From the NCBI GenBank assembly GCA_013398295.1, contig VZSF01003006.1, forward strand, positions 186,001 to 250,000: a stretch of 64,000 nucleotides of DNA. Reading direction: 5' to 3'. Both the position numbers and the translations under genes were made by a program. The stretch is from Chionis minor. Lineage: Eukaryota; Chordata; Aves; Charadriiformes; Chionididae. Shown piece by piece: positions 53,101 through 64,000 of this stretch. How positions within the stretch are numbered: position 1 is the stretch's first letter; each line of letters starts with the position of its first letter. Under the pieces are notes generated by a model. That model did not search any database and had not been told where the DNA came from. It worked only from the letters and a program-made list of their open reading frames with translations.

Positions 53101-56100
53101 CCAGCAGTGCGGAGCTGGCCATGTCTTGCCTAGCTCTCAGCTTTGTAGAAACCCAGAAGTCCACAACACTGAAGGACCCTGAAGGATATGTAAAGCAGCA
53201 TATGGAGGAGATCCATTTTGCGAGACAGTCCAAGCCGTGCTAGGCACTCGGTGGTCCAGTCAGCCATAGCCATGGGGTCTTACAGGTCATGGGGAGCTTC
53301 CAAGTCTCTGAGCTGGCCTGGCAGAGCCCTGGGGATGGTGCCTGAGCACCGAGAGCATCCAGACGCATTTTCTGCTCTGTGCCCCAGGAGCCTTCACACC
53401 TGGCTAGCCGCCCGGTTGGTGACTCGGTCCAGAGATTTCTCAGTAATTCTTGGAGGTGTTTACTTTACTGTCTCATGCTATGTATTTGCATACATCCAAT
53501 TTACAGTTCCCGTCATCTAACTGCCTCAGTAATTGGGCAGCTGGTCTCAGAAATGCTGATTTACCGCTCTGCTGATGACATAATGTGTGTTTGCACTTGC
53601 AAGAGGCGGTTGTGAAATCCCTCCCTCCTGAACTGAATTCCACTATTGATTTTGCTTTATTAGATTAATATTACCATGACCTGCTGTTTTACTCAGCAGG
53701 TTTAATACACTGGCAAGAATGTACCCGTATAGCTCTTCTGCCACAAGCTGCATTTCCCACATAGGGCAAATGCATCTCCCCTGCCTTGGCACTCTTGTAA
53801 GGAAATAATATTCCCCGCCCACTGGGAATGGCAATCAGCCTGCAGCCGGGAGTGCAAACAGCAAATGCCACCTCGCAATACTCCTGGTTGGGTTGTGCTT
53901 TTCTCTGCCAACATCTGCCTGGGCTGGGAGCAACTTTGCTGCTGCCTCCCCATCTTCTCCCCATGCCTGCTGCCGGCTGCAGGATCCGGCAGGGTGGCCA
54001 AGCGAAGGGCTTTTGAGGTGACTTGTTCAGGTGGATGCATGCATCTCTGCCGAGCTCCATGCACTGGCCATTGCTGGCATTGGCAGCGGCAGAGGTGCCC
54101 GAGCTGCTTAGCCCACATCCGTACGGCTCGCTCAAGGAGGACAACGTGCAGGACAAGTGAAACTGGTAACGAAGCGTTCCCGTCGCAGAGCGAGAGCGCT
54201 CAGAGCCAGCTTCCCACACGGCCAGCTGCCGCCTGTGCTTTTTACGTTTGGTTTCCGTCCAGCCTGAAATAAGAACAGTCTCCAGTGAAGACATTTGTCA
54301 CTGCCCGACAGGACTTGCAAACAAGGTCAGCCCGGATTGCCACAGCGCAGCTCGCCGGAGCCTCGCGCTGAAAAAAGGCACCAACATACTGTTCCCCGAA
54401 CCTCCGTCCACGTCCCACCTCAGCCTCCAGGTGCACAGCAAAGGAAACAGCTACCTCACAGGCTCGGTACAAATAAAAAGAGCAAGAAAGCAATTTTGCT
54501 TATAGACATCCTTATGCCTGCGGTCCGCCAGGCCTGATTTTTTTGTTTTCCTGTAGCTGGTAATTTTTGTATTTGCTTATTCCCTAAAGGAAAACTTTCT
54601 CTTTAAATCCAGAATGGCAAACGCTGGTGTTGCATTCACACGGTGCTTCAGAGGCTTGCACATCCCTGAGCAGCCTGCCACGGCAGGGAGCAGATACTTG
54701 GGAGACACAGTGCTGCTTTGCATCACCGACTGGCTCCGGGCATCCGGCAGCAGAGGGCAAGAGGTTTTTAAAATCTCTGTGCACTCCTTACGTACCGGTA
54801 CTTACAGCGAAACCTTTTTTCTTCCAGCGCCGCACAACACAATTGACTCATACATTTCCCTTAACATGCAATTTTGGGTAGCGGAAAACAAGGCAAGAGA
54901 AGGATAATTTCAAGAGAGCAAATGATGAGGAGAACGCCACAAAAATGAAAGGCACTGGAAGGAAAAGTACTTGCAAAAAGCAAGTTGAGGCTGGTCGGAG
55001 GGGACTGGGCAGCGGATCTCCACCTCTGTAATGGATAATATTAACTTTTCTGCTAGTTCTTGAGTTGCTTTTATTCCTGTGGAGCAGCAGGAACAAGCTC
55101 AGACCGTCCCCTTTACACATGCCCGGTTCGCTCTTCCCCAAGTCCTCTGTTTCCCAGGCCGGTAGTCCCACGGGAGACAGCGGCAGCAGCCTTGCGCTGA
55201 TGAGTCCCAATCACAACCTCCATGCTGCAGGTGGGCTTGAGTATTAAAATGCCAGTCTTCCAGCTTCACCCATACTAATTTTCTCCTGTCTCTTAGTAAC
55301 TGGCTGGTACAGGTTATGTTAATAGGGATTTAAATTCTCCAAAGAGCAGAAAATTAAAGGAAATTATGAATCAATTTACATTTCATCTGATTCATAAACC
55401 TACACACTCTACAAAATGAGTTGATTTGAAATAATTAAGGTTAAGAATGTCCTCTTCACCTCTTCAATAATCCTACTAGATGTGCCGCATTTTCCCTGTC
55501 TTTACTCTTTCTCCCTTTAGCATTTCAAATTACGCATCTTCCTTTGTGGCTTTTTTTTCTTTTTTCCCAAGCTATCCCAAATTTGCCAGGCAATTAAAAA
55601 GCGATATGTAATAATAATAATAACAGCAATAGCAACAATAAGAGCAATAGGCTGCCTTTGCAGCAGGAAGAGCAGGATGCTGAAGGAAGGGAGATGAACG
55701 GGGAATTCCTGCTAGGATATAGCGCTTTGCAGAGCAACTCCAGCGCATGCTATTTGTCGAGCTGTGGGAATCAGATTATTTATAAGCCCGTTCACATGTG
55801 AAGGGGAGGCACAGCAGTGGCACTCCTCCTCTGCAAGCAGGCTCCCCCCGCACCTCCCAAACTGTCCCTGGTGCAGCAGCCCCCAAGTTTAGCCACCACC
55901 TTTCTTTGCCCAGCAGATGCCCATGTTCTGCTATAAGAGTTTCTTCTGCAAAGCTGCGAGGACAATCACTCTGACCCTTCTGAGGATTTTCCATTAAAGT
56001 AATTTTTTTTTCACCAGCAAGTTTTAATGTCAGGATGATGCATTTAAATCAGCTCAACTGCAGCTCACTCACACGTGAATATCCCCTCATGAGGAGCGGA

Positions 56101-57263
56101 ACCCACTCGTCATGCAGAAATTTTACAGGGAAATCGAGAAGGGATTTTCCCATAGTCTCAGACCTGGCATGACATGCTCCCCAGGCCATTCGGGTGGTAA
56201 GATGACCCAGCTGGGTCTGAGACCCTGCAGCACAAATGTATGGCAATTTTCTTTACCTATTGAAGGTAAAGGAAGGAGAGTGGCTGTTCTCATGGATGCA
56301 TTTCACGGCAACGGGATGCATTGCTCCTGTATGTGGTTGCTTCCATTGCTGCTTTGTACTGGCGAATATAGATTTGTCAGTGGTTACAGTAATTCTCTGC
56401 ACAGGGAAATAAACATCAGCTACATGCAACTACATGGTGGCAGCGGTATTTCGCTCCAACAGACAACTGCTGTCGGTCCAGATTGCTCCAGCGATAAAGC
56501 AGAAGGAAAATGTCACGCATCCCCAATACCATGTCTGAAGGTTTCCAGGGAGTGATGAGGTCTCCTTCCCCACCTGACCTCAGACGTTATGGTGGACATA
56601 TATTGAGCAGGAATTGCTGCAGTCCTCTGCTCAGAGTCAGAACACAGCAGGCAGGGAAGTACCCGAGGAGCAGGGCCCGTTGCCATGAGAAGGTGGCACC
56701 GGGTGCCAGCTGAAGGGCTCTGTGATGTTTCCAACAGAGCAGCAGGGCTCTGCAGGCACTGACGTGTGATGTTATATAGAAGTGAATCGAGTCTTTCCTT
56801 GGCTTGGCTTGCTGAACCCTTCAGTGCCTTGCAAAGGAGAGGGTGTTTGATTTGATAGGGGTGACACAGAAGCTCAGTCATCTCCTTCATGCGTTGATCC
56901 AGCTCCATCCGCTGCAAGCCAGAGCATTTCCTCCATGGTGGGTGACCCGGTGGTCGGTGGCCAGCTCCCTGTCGTCTCAGGAAGGAGACAGATTTGTGTC
57001 CTTCTCCTCAGAAACAGGCCCACAGGTCTGCAGACACACTACTGGACAAGGCAACCACATCCTGGGCTACTTTAGGAGGAGCAAGACCAGGAGATGGAGT
57101 GGAGCTATTACCCCACTCCCTCCTGCCCTGAGCCAAGGGCTGGACTAGGGACCAAACAGCAAACTTTGGTGATTCTGGGGTTCAACAGGCAAAACCTTCC
57201 CTGCAAGGGAAGGACTGTGACATCTTTGGAGGAGACAAGCATGTTGCTTCTTGGTGCGTGAAC
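53101..57263. other. Non-coding between CR1 and solo LTR
   Basis: Unique sequence with a (TAA)n microsatellite and an AT-rich complex block at about 55290-55600. No gene was recognised. Confidence 0.5.
55608..55623 (+). repeat. (TAA)n microsatellite with degenerate tail
   Basis: Five TAA units are followed by interrupted CAA/AAT triplets to about 55650. Confidence 0.75.
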
Positions 57264-57875
57264 TGGTTCGAGCAACACAGGGCTAATTTCTCTTCTAATG
57301 CTTGGGAAAACTGCACTTTTAGAAGACTAGTGTCTGAATTTGTGAAAATATTTACTTTATGGCCAGCTGTGGTGTGTGGGTTTCAAGGTCTCGGTGTTTT
57401 TTGAACTTCCCAGGTGCAGGGATGAGGAGGAGCGAGACCTGGGCACTTGACCCATTGACAGGATTATTTCATACCACGAACATCGCGTTCAATATAAATT
57501 AGAAAGTTTGTGGCAAAGTGCTCTTTCTCCCTTGATAGTGGCGATCCAGAGAACTCCTTACCCCAGTGCCAGACCCCTGATGCCTCCGTTCCTCCTGAAG
57601 CCGTAGTGCTGTCCACTGCTGGGAGTGCACAGCTTCCTAATGATAGAATTGGCTGAGTGTAATCATTATGTATTTTAGATTGGTATTGATATCAATATTG
57701 GTTCTTTAGTGTTATTAATGTTAATTATCTAGTCTTATTCTATTAAGTCTGTTTATATTTCAACCCTCGGGTTTCCCTGTTTTCTTCCTGACTCCCCTTC
57801 CTGGGTGGGGAGGGGTCATCGGGTGAGAGAATAATTGTCTAAACGACAATAAATTGTTGTGGGTTTCTCAAACCA
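57264..57875 (+). mobile_element. Solo-type LTR of an ERVL-like avian endogenous retrovirus
   Basis: A 612-bp block begins TGGTTCGAG and ends CTCAAACCA, a terminal inverted repeat with one mismatch and TG...CA ends. It holds the parts of an LTR in order: a TATA-like TATAAA at 57493-57498 and a poly(A) signal AATAAA at 57848-57853, just before the 3' end. It looks like ERVL-class LTRs of birds, from memory, so the family name is tentative. No clear 5-bp target duplication is seen (TGAAC before, TAACA after). No retroviral genes flank it, so it is most simply a solo LTR. Confidence 0.75.
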
Positions 57876-60800
57876 TAACAGCACGCTGCAGAAACAAGCT
57901 GAAGACACTGAACCCCATGAACCATAGCCTGAATTTCAGCCCTGCTAAACAGACTCAGCCACATTTGAACGGGGAGAGAAATGTCCAGGGGTGATGTCAG
58001 ACCCTGGGAAATGCAGAGCAATTACAGCAACACCCGACAAAGACAACCTGCGGCTGAGGAGAGCTGCTGTGCTTTTCTCTTCAAGTCTTCCAGTTTGTAT
58101 CGCATCTCAGGAGTTATTCCCCCTCTTCCTCCCCACGGTGTGGACCAGCAGCTTGCATCCCACTTGTTGACACAGTTGTAAATCACTCTTGACAAATTTA
58201 ACAATGACTCAAGGGCAGCAAAGAAACGGCAAACAGCAAAGAACAAATGTTGTTCCTGCCAAAAATCGGCGCATGGCCCGGTGCCTCCTCCTCAAGCCAC
58301 CTGCGTCTGCCTCTGTGGGGCCAGGAACACGCGCCGACCGCAGGCAGAAAGGTCACTCACCCTCACTTAGAGATGAAGTGCCAAATTACAGCTGACGTTT
58401 GACTTAAACTCGCCTTGCCGAGTGTGTTGCGACTGGCTTGGGGGCTGCGCCAGGCAGGCTTGTGCCAGCAAAGGCGAGAGGAGCCCCCAGCACCTTCGCA
58501 GGCGGGCTCGCCTCTGCAGCTGATGCCATGGGCTGGGAGCGCTGTTGTCCCCAAGAACTAGTGATCATGGGCAGCACAGCACCCTCTGCAACCTCACCTG
58601 CGAGCTGCATCCCTGACTTGTGCCCTGGATGCCCCTGGCGGGCTGGAGTTTCAACCCAGCACAATCACAGCCTGCAGAAGATCTTGGCTCCCATTTCATG
58701 CTGCTGGTAAAGCAGAGGGCTGGCTTTTCCCCTAGCTGGAAGTGGAGTCACAGCTCACAGTGCCGGTGGCTAATTCTCCTGTGGGGCTGCAAGCCACTTC
58801 TTTCCTAATTAAATTCATGGGGCATGGTCAAGAGCCCAACCCCACAGCCTGGAAGCCAGGATAGCCCGTGCCCTTTTGCTCCCTGCTCCAGTCCTCACCA
58901 GTGCATGCAGAGAGCACAGTGAGCACCCGAGGGTGGGTCCTGGGGATCCACAACCAGGTGGGTCTGTGACATCCTGCTCCAGCGGCACCAAAGCCGGCAC
59001 TCATCTGGCAGGACACCAGGCTCTATTTGCCTGTGCCCCGCAGCCACTCTTCCCCCTCCCTTGTCGAGGTGCAGGGGGTTTTGGGCAGTGAATTAGGTCG
59101 TGGAGGGCTCCTGTCACCCACACATCTCGCTTTGATTCGTGTCTCAGCTCTTCTGCTGCCTTCCAGACTCCTGGGGCTTGGGCGTTCTGTGAGCTCCCAG
59201 CAGGGCTGTGTCAGCCGGAGATGCAAGCAGGGGTGGGAGAAGCCTGACGGGCTATTTGCATTGATAGGAAGAGATATGATGGAAGTGAATATCAAGCTGT
59301 CATCTCCGTCATCTTGTGGCCAAGGTAACGGTGGGAAGTGGGTTCGCCTTGTTGAATCCCTCTTCAGATGAAAAATAGCTAGCATCAAGCTGCTCTCATT
59401 CACAGATTCCTCCTGTTCAGTTTCTAATATAACGATCCAATTTGCTCAACACAGCTGCAGTTTTTGGGCTCTTTCCAGCTTCCGTGTCTGATACAGAAAT
59501 TCTGCCTCCTGCGCAGGAACGAGCTGTCTGTCCGTATGGAGGATCCGGCCCCTTCCCCCTACAGTGCTGCCCGAACATGCTGTCCCCCTTGCCCCAGGGT
59601 GCAGGACAGAAACCAGCACACCTGATAACCTTCCCTGCACCTTTAAGGTTTTATCGCCCATGGCAAAGAGTTTGAGGAGTGCAGTCCTGGATGCCCAAAT
59701 TGACAGTGTATGGTCACATCATCCCCTTTCCCTGCCCATAGCTTTTCCCTGAAGGCACTGGGAACTCGTTCTTTAACTGGGCTCTTTCTTTAATAAGGGT
59801 AGTTTGCCCGCTGAATTGTTTTGCTGCAAGATTAAGGCATATGGCAAAGAAGCAGAGCTGCTCAAATCACGTGGCTCTCGCTTGCAAGAGAAGAGCACCT
59901 GGAAGTCTTGTGGGACCTGCTTTCCTGCGTGCAGGGGCAGCTGAGAGATCCCTATTTCTCACCAGAACAGGGGAAGCAGACTTTCCCTGGCCTGCTCCAC
60001 TTCTCTTCATTACCCTAATCCAACACGAGAGGAGGATAATGCAGAAGGGGGTGCCCCCATAGTCCCTGCCGATCTCTATGCAGCAGGGTCAGAGCTGAGG
60101 ACTTAATTCTTGCTTATCCTTACCCTGAGCACCACGGTTCCCCTCTGCTGCAGGTCAGCAGAGCCCCATCCCCACACCATACAGCCTTGGTTGTCCATCC
60201 CTTGCTTAGACCCACAATCTGACACCGCTCCCACAGGGAAGCCAGCATGCTTGCAAATCCAACCATCTTCAAATCCAACCATCTTCCCTCCACTTAAACG
60301 AAAACCATCCTAAATATAACCTTGCCCTGGGCAATGGCTCACCAAGCTTCCCACGCGCTGCAAGAGCCCGTGCAGCTGTGAAAGCAGCTGTGTCTCCGAG
60401 GGAGGGTTGCTGGTCCCTCGCCCCGCACGCAGGGCTCAGCACCCACGGCCGGGCACGCAGCACCCCGCACGCTCACTGCATTAGCTGCGGGGGCTGCTCG
60501 GAAAGACAGACCCCCTTGAATTTTCCCCGTCTCGCTGAGCACCCCTGGGGAGAGGGACCAGCTCTCAGCATCCCCCTCCCCAGGAGGACAGGAAGGTCGG
60601 TGGCAACCTCTGCATCTCCTCCTCTGTCTGTGCTGGGCACCGGGCGTGATGTGCAGAGAGCTCCCACTTTTTTAAAAGGGGATGTGCAGGTGGCAAAACA
60701 AGCCCTGTGCCTCTGCTGGCAGGGGACAGGCGGGCGCAGGGCACCGCCGCTGCTCGGCGGGGTGGCCGATGCCATCGAAGGCTCGTTTCTGCTTCGCTGA

Positions 60801-62028
60801 CGGTGAGAAGAGAGCCGTGCAGCGAGGCAGAAATCAGAGGAGGCTGAGGCACGGCGCAGCTTTGGCCGGGCAGTTTGCTCACGCAGCTCCAATTCAGCTT
60901 CTCAAAAATGTTGCCCCACTTAGTTAATCTTTCAGAAAGATGCCTGACGGGTTTTATAAAGTGTCTGAGTGCAGTTTATGGTCTTGGATGCAGGAAATTA
61001 AATGCCTTTCGGTTGTCTCTGAGGGCAGTAAAGAAAGAGTTCAGGAGCCTTATTAGACTTCATTTCCATTTCTCTCCGTGTTAAAGGCATACTAAATAAC
61101 TCCATCTGAGTGGATTTGGAGTATTTGTCATTTGCTTATCTGCAGGACAAGCAACAGCACAGATTATTACATGTTCAAAATTGTAAAAAAACCCTTATCC
61201 CTCTCTCATTTACTTTATTTTTTCCCATACCTATCATCTTGCAACTGTAAACAGATTGGGCAGCTGAACTATTGCTTTCTCCCAGTTTCACTGCCCCGAT
61301 CCCAGACCCGGAGACTTTAAAGACATACTGAAATCCAGACAAGAAACTGCTGCCACAAATCTTACTCTAGGGTCACATTTCTGCAACTTTAGGTCTCCAG
61401 GAATAAGTGCATCGTATGTCTTCTTAATTCTGGGCTTGGAAGAGTTTTTCTCCCATGTGTTTTGGATCTGTTTCTCTCAACGGAGCAGGCCACGGAGGAC
61501 CAAGCAAAAAGCAAGTGTAGGATGAGGCTTCCCAGTCATGGAACCTGCTTTTAAATTGGCCCCTTAGATTCCTCCGCTGTGTCATTGCACCTGAGAATGC
61601 TGCAAGGAATCTGGACTCTAGAAATTAGGCAGAAAGGGAATCATTGGCTTTTAGTGAGCAAAGGCAGCTTTCCTTTGGAGTGTTACCTGATGCTACACGC
61701 CTGCTGGTACTGTCACTTCTCACCACACACCTGACTTCTGAGCAGGTTGCAAGGTGTAGGAGTTAGTGAAGAGGTGGATGTAATTTGGGTCAGGGAATGG
61801 GGCTGCTGGGAACCTGGAGGGGGAGCGGAGCCTTTACTCATTTTTCTAAAAATAGCACTTCCGTCACAAAAAGCCACTTGGTTTGCTGCAAGTGGCAGAA
61901 TTGACACTCTTTGACATTTCTGTTTCCCTGGGACATTTCTCTTTTACATCCTGTATATTAAAATATATTTTAAATTATTGTTATGTCACAGGGAAATGGC
62001 ATAGCTATTTTAGTAATTATCTGGTTTA
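57876..62028. other. Non-coding, nothing recognised
   Basis: It contains moderately CpG-rich patches at about 60340-60540 and 60720-60870 but no convincing exon, promoter or repeat. Confidence 0.5.
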
Positions 62029-62225
62029 TAGATTCATAAGGTTTAGGTCCAGAAGGGACTATTATGATGTGCAGAGCTGCGGCCAGAGAAGCTTGCCCGA
62101 TGATTCCTCCCTCAAGCCCAGCATTTCTGGCCGAGCAACAATCCTTCTTTGCACAGAGACAAACGCAGTTGTAACTAGAAAGCATCAAGTGCTGGGGAAT
62201 TTACATCATGAAAAGGTGCCCCATA
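62029..62225 (-). mobile_element. Ancient CR1-type LINE 3' end
   Basis: The first about 60 bases (TAGATTCATAAGGTTTAGG, then CCAGAAGGGACTATTATGAT) resemble the 3' terminus of old CR1 elements that are abundant in turtles and crocodilians, read on the minus strand. The later part (CATCAAGTGCTGGGGAATTTA) fits the same family loosely. It abuts the younger CR1 at 62318. Divergence is high and the assignment is from memory of the family consensus. Confidence 0.6.
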
Positions 62226-62317
62226 CCTGTGTGAGGTGCTCAGAAGTTTTCCTCTCAGAGAGAGGACCAGGGACAGCCCATGCTCCGCTGTGGCTCTCTA
62301 TAAGGGCAGCCTCCACA

Positions 62318-63199
62318 CCGACCACACCAAGCTGTGTGGAATGGTTGACACGCAGGAGGGAAGGGATGCCATGCAGGGGGACCTGGACAGGCTTGAGAGA
62401 TGGGCCTGTGTGAACCTCATGAAGTTCAATAAGACCAAGTGCAAGGTCCTGCACATGGGTCAGAGCAACCCCATGCACAAATACAGGCTGGGTGGAGAAT
62501 GGATTGAGAGCAGCCCTGAGGAGGACTTGAGGGTGTTGGTGGATGAGAAGATCTGCATGAGCCGGAGATGTGCACTTGCAGCCCAGAAAGCCAACCACAT
62601 CCTGGGCTGCATCAAAAGAAGCGTGGCCAGCAGGTCGAGGGAGGTGATTCTGCCCCTCTACTCCACTCCTGGGAGACCCCACCTGTACTGCATCCAGCTC
62701 TGGAGCCCCCAACATAAGTAGGACATGGACCTGTTGGAAGCAAGTCCAGAGGAGGGCTGCAAAAATGATCAGAGGGCTGGAGCTCCTTTCTTACGGAGAC
62801 AGGCTGAGAGAGCTGGGGTTGTTCAGCCTGGAGAAGAGAAGGCTCCAAGGAGACCTTACAGGAGCCTTCCAGTACATAAAGGCGGCCTACAGAAAAGATG
62901 GAGAGGGACTGTTTATCAGGGAGTGTAGCGATAGGATGAGAGATAATGGTTTTAAACTGAAAGAGGGTAGATCTAGGTTAGGTATTAGGAAGACATTCTT
63001 TACTGTGAGGGTGGTGAGATACTGCAACAGGTTGCCCAGAGAAGTTGTGGCTGCCCCATCCCTGGAGGTGTTCAAGGCCAGGTTGGATGGGGCTTTGAGC
63101 AACCTGGTCTAGTGGGAGGAGTCCCTGCCCACGGCAGGGGGGTTGGAACTAGATGATCTTTAAGGTCCCTTCCAACTCTAACCATTCTATGATTCTGTC
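62318..63199 (+). mobile_element. CR1 LINE, 5'-truncated, decayed ORF2
   Basis: This is the same C-terminal ORF2 region and 3' UTR as the copy at 52.3 kb, but of another subfamily and older. Frame 1 carries DTQEGRDAMQGDLDRLERWA, MKFNKTKCKVLHMGQSN and [19 protein letters not shown], then hits a TAG at 62719-62721. An extra base near 62743 shifts the rest into frame 2 (MIRGLELLSYGDRLRELGLF to EVFKARLDGALSNLV, stop at 63112). A few bases are also missing near 62682, where the family reads HLEYC. It ends with ATTCTATG and ATTCTGTC at 63184-63199. The exact 5' boundary is uncertain by tens of bases. Confidence 0.93.
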
Positions 63200-64000
63200 A
63201 TTAAGACAGAGCTCTGTTTATATCAGAAAAAAAACCCCTCTCTGCTTCAACCGCTTCCTTCCAAATGTCCAAAGCAATTGCAGAGGAAGGATGAGCTCAG
63301 GCTGGGCTGGCGGCACCAATCCAGCCATCTGTTGCCATCCACGGCAGGAGCGCACATGGGTCAGGTCTGTGCCATCCCTGGAGAGCCCAGCCAGGTACAC
63401 TGCAAAGGTACCCACCTCCTCACCCTGTCCACCACCTCCCTTCTCCCTACAGGCTACAGTGTCCAGGGCAGCACAACTGGAGATCACAGAATCTGCCAGA
63501 GTCCCCGAGCCTTTCACTTACTATCTTTTCCTTTCTGTTGAGGAGAAATGCCTGGAGGTGGGACCTAGGGTCCTTTGCAGAAGCAGCAGGTGCTCCAGGC
63601 CCCAGGAGTGAGGACTGGTTCTCCAATGCGATTTGTTGGTCCATCATCTCCAATCCCTTATTTTAGGGCTCTAAAGAGTTTTACAAGTGCAGTGGGCAAA
63701 GAGGCTGATCCATTCCTCACAGCCCGGAGTTCACAGGAACCCCCAGCCCCCCGGCAGCCACCACAGAGTGGCTGTGGGCTGTTGTGGCACCGTGAGCTGT
63801 TGCACTTGCACGCCACAGTGGGGGACTAGGAATTAAGTGGACTCTAATTTTATCGTCAGGGTTCCTTAGGTTAATTAAATACTGTGGACACACTCTGTTA
63901 ATCAGCTTTGCAGTGGGAGAGTGGTTTCGGCAGGAGTCAAGGAGCTGCTCAGAAGCCGCTCGGCTAATGGTGCTAAATCCAATTTCATGCAACGGCACAG
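63200..64000. other. Non-coding, nothing recognised
   Basis: Unique-looking sequence after the last CR1 with no supported gene. Confidence 0.5.

Noticed and set aside
53101..53243. Open frame running from the CR1 tail into flanking DNA (ends near 53243)
   Set aside because: It only continues past the CR1 3' end by chance; the ORF2 stop is at 53017-53019 in its own frame.
49897..57875. A complete provirus bounded by the two LTR copies
   Set aside because: The upstream copy lacks its 3' two thirds. No primer-binding site, polypurine tract or gag/pol/env remnants are seen, and a CR1 plus unique DNA fill the interval.

Overview
The window looks like avian nuclear DNA. Its recognisable repeats are 5'-truncated CR1 LINEs, several ending in the CR1 3' signature of short ATTCTRTG repeats, plus a long terminal repeat that resembles bird ERVL-type LTRs. 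The one confident gene encodes a close relative of vertebrate TMEM121. I cannot name the species. A single N at 4633, inside a poly-A tract, marks an unresolved assembly base. This assignment rests on recognition by eye; no database search was run.

Layout. About 1-28.2 kb is non-coding. It holds three CR1 fragments (12.0, 13.1 and 16.8 kb), a 62-bp tandem duplication at 9.97 kb, homopolymer tracts, and a striking 45-bp inverted repeat at 27.3 kb. About 28.2-31.0 kb is TMEM121 on the + strand: a probable 3' exon with a 5' UTR part, an uninterrupted 312-codon reading frame (28876-29814), and a long GC-rich 3' UTR with a G-quadruplex motif, a strong hairpin and several AATAAA signals. About 31-49.9 kb is non-coding, with no mobile element I can recognise and several short tandem or palindromic patches. 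About 49.9-64 kb is the repeat-rich end: a 5' LTR fragment (49.9 kb), a CR1 with an open 232-codon C-terminal ORF2 segment (52.3 kb), a complete solo-type LTR (57.3 kb), an ancient CR1 3' end on the minus strand (62.0 kb) and a decayed CR1 (62.3-63.2 kb).

How the parts relate. This is essentially a one-gene window. TMEM121 sits inside a roughly 33-kb stretch (about 17-49.9 kb) free of recognisable mobile elements, which would fit dense regulatory sequence around it; that is inference. In human, TMEM121 lies next to the 3' end of the IGH locus, but I found no immunoglobulin exons here. I found no bacterial-style system, CRISPR array, tRNA or rRNA. Most other open frames are short, overlap each other on both strands, and look like chance.
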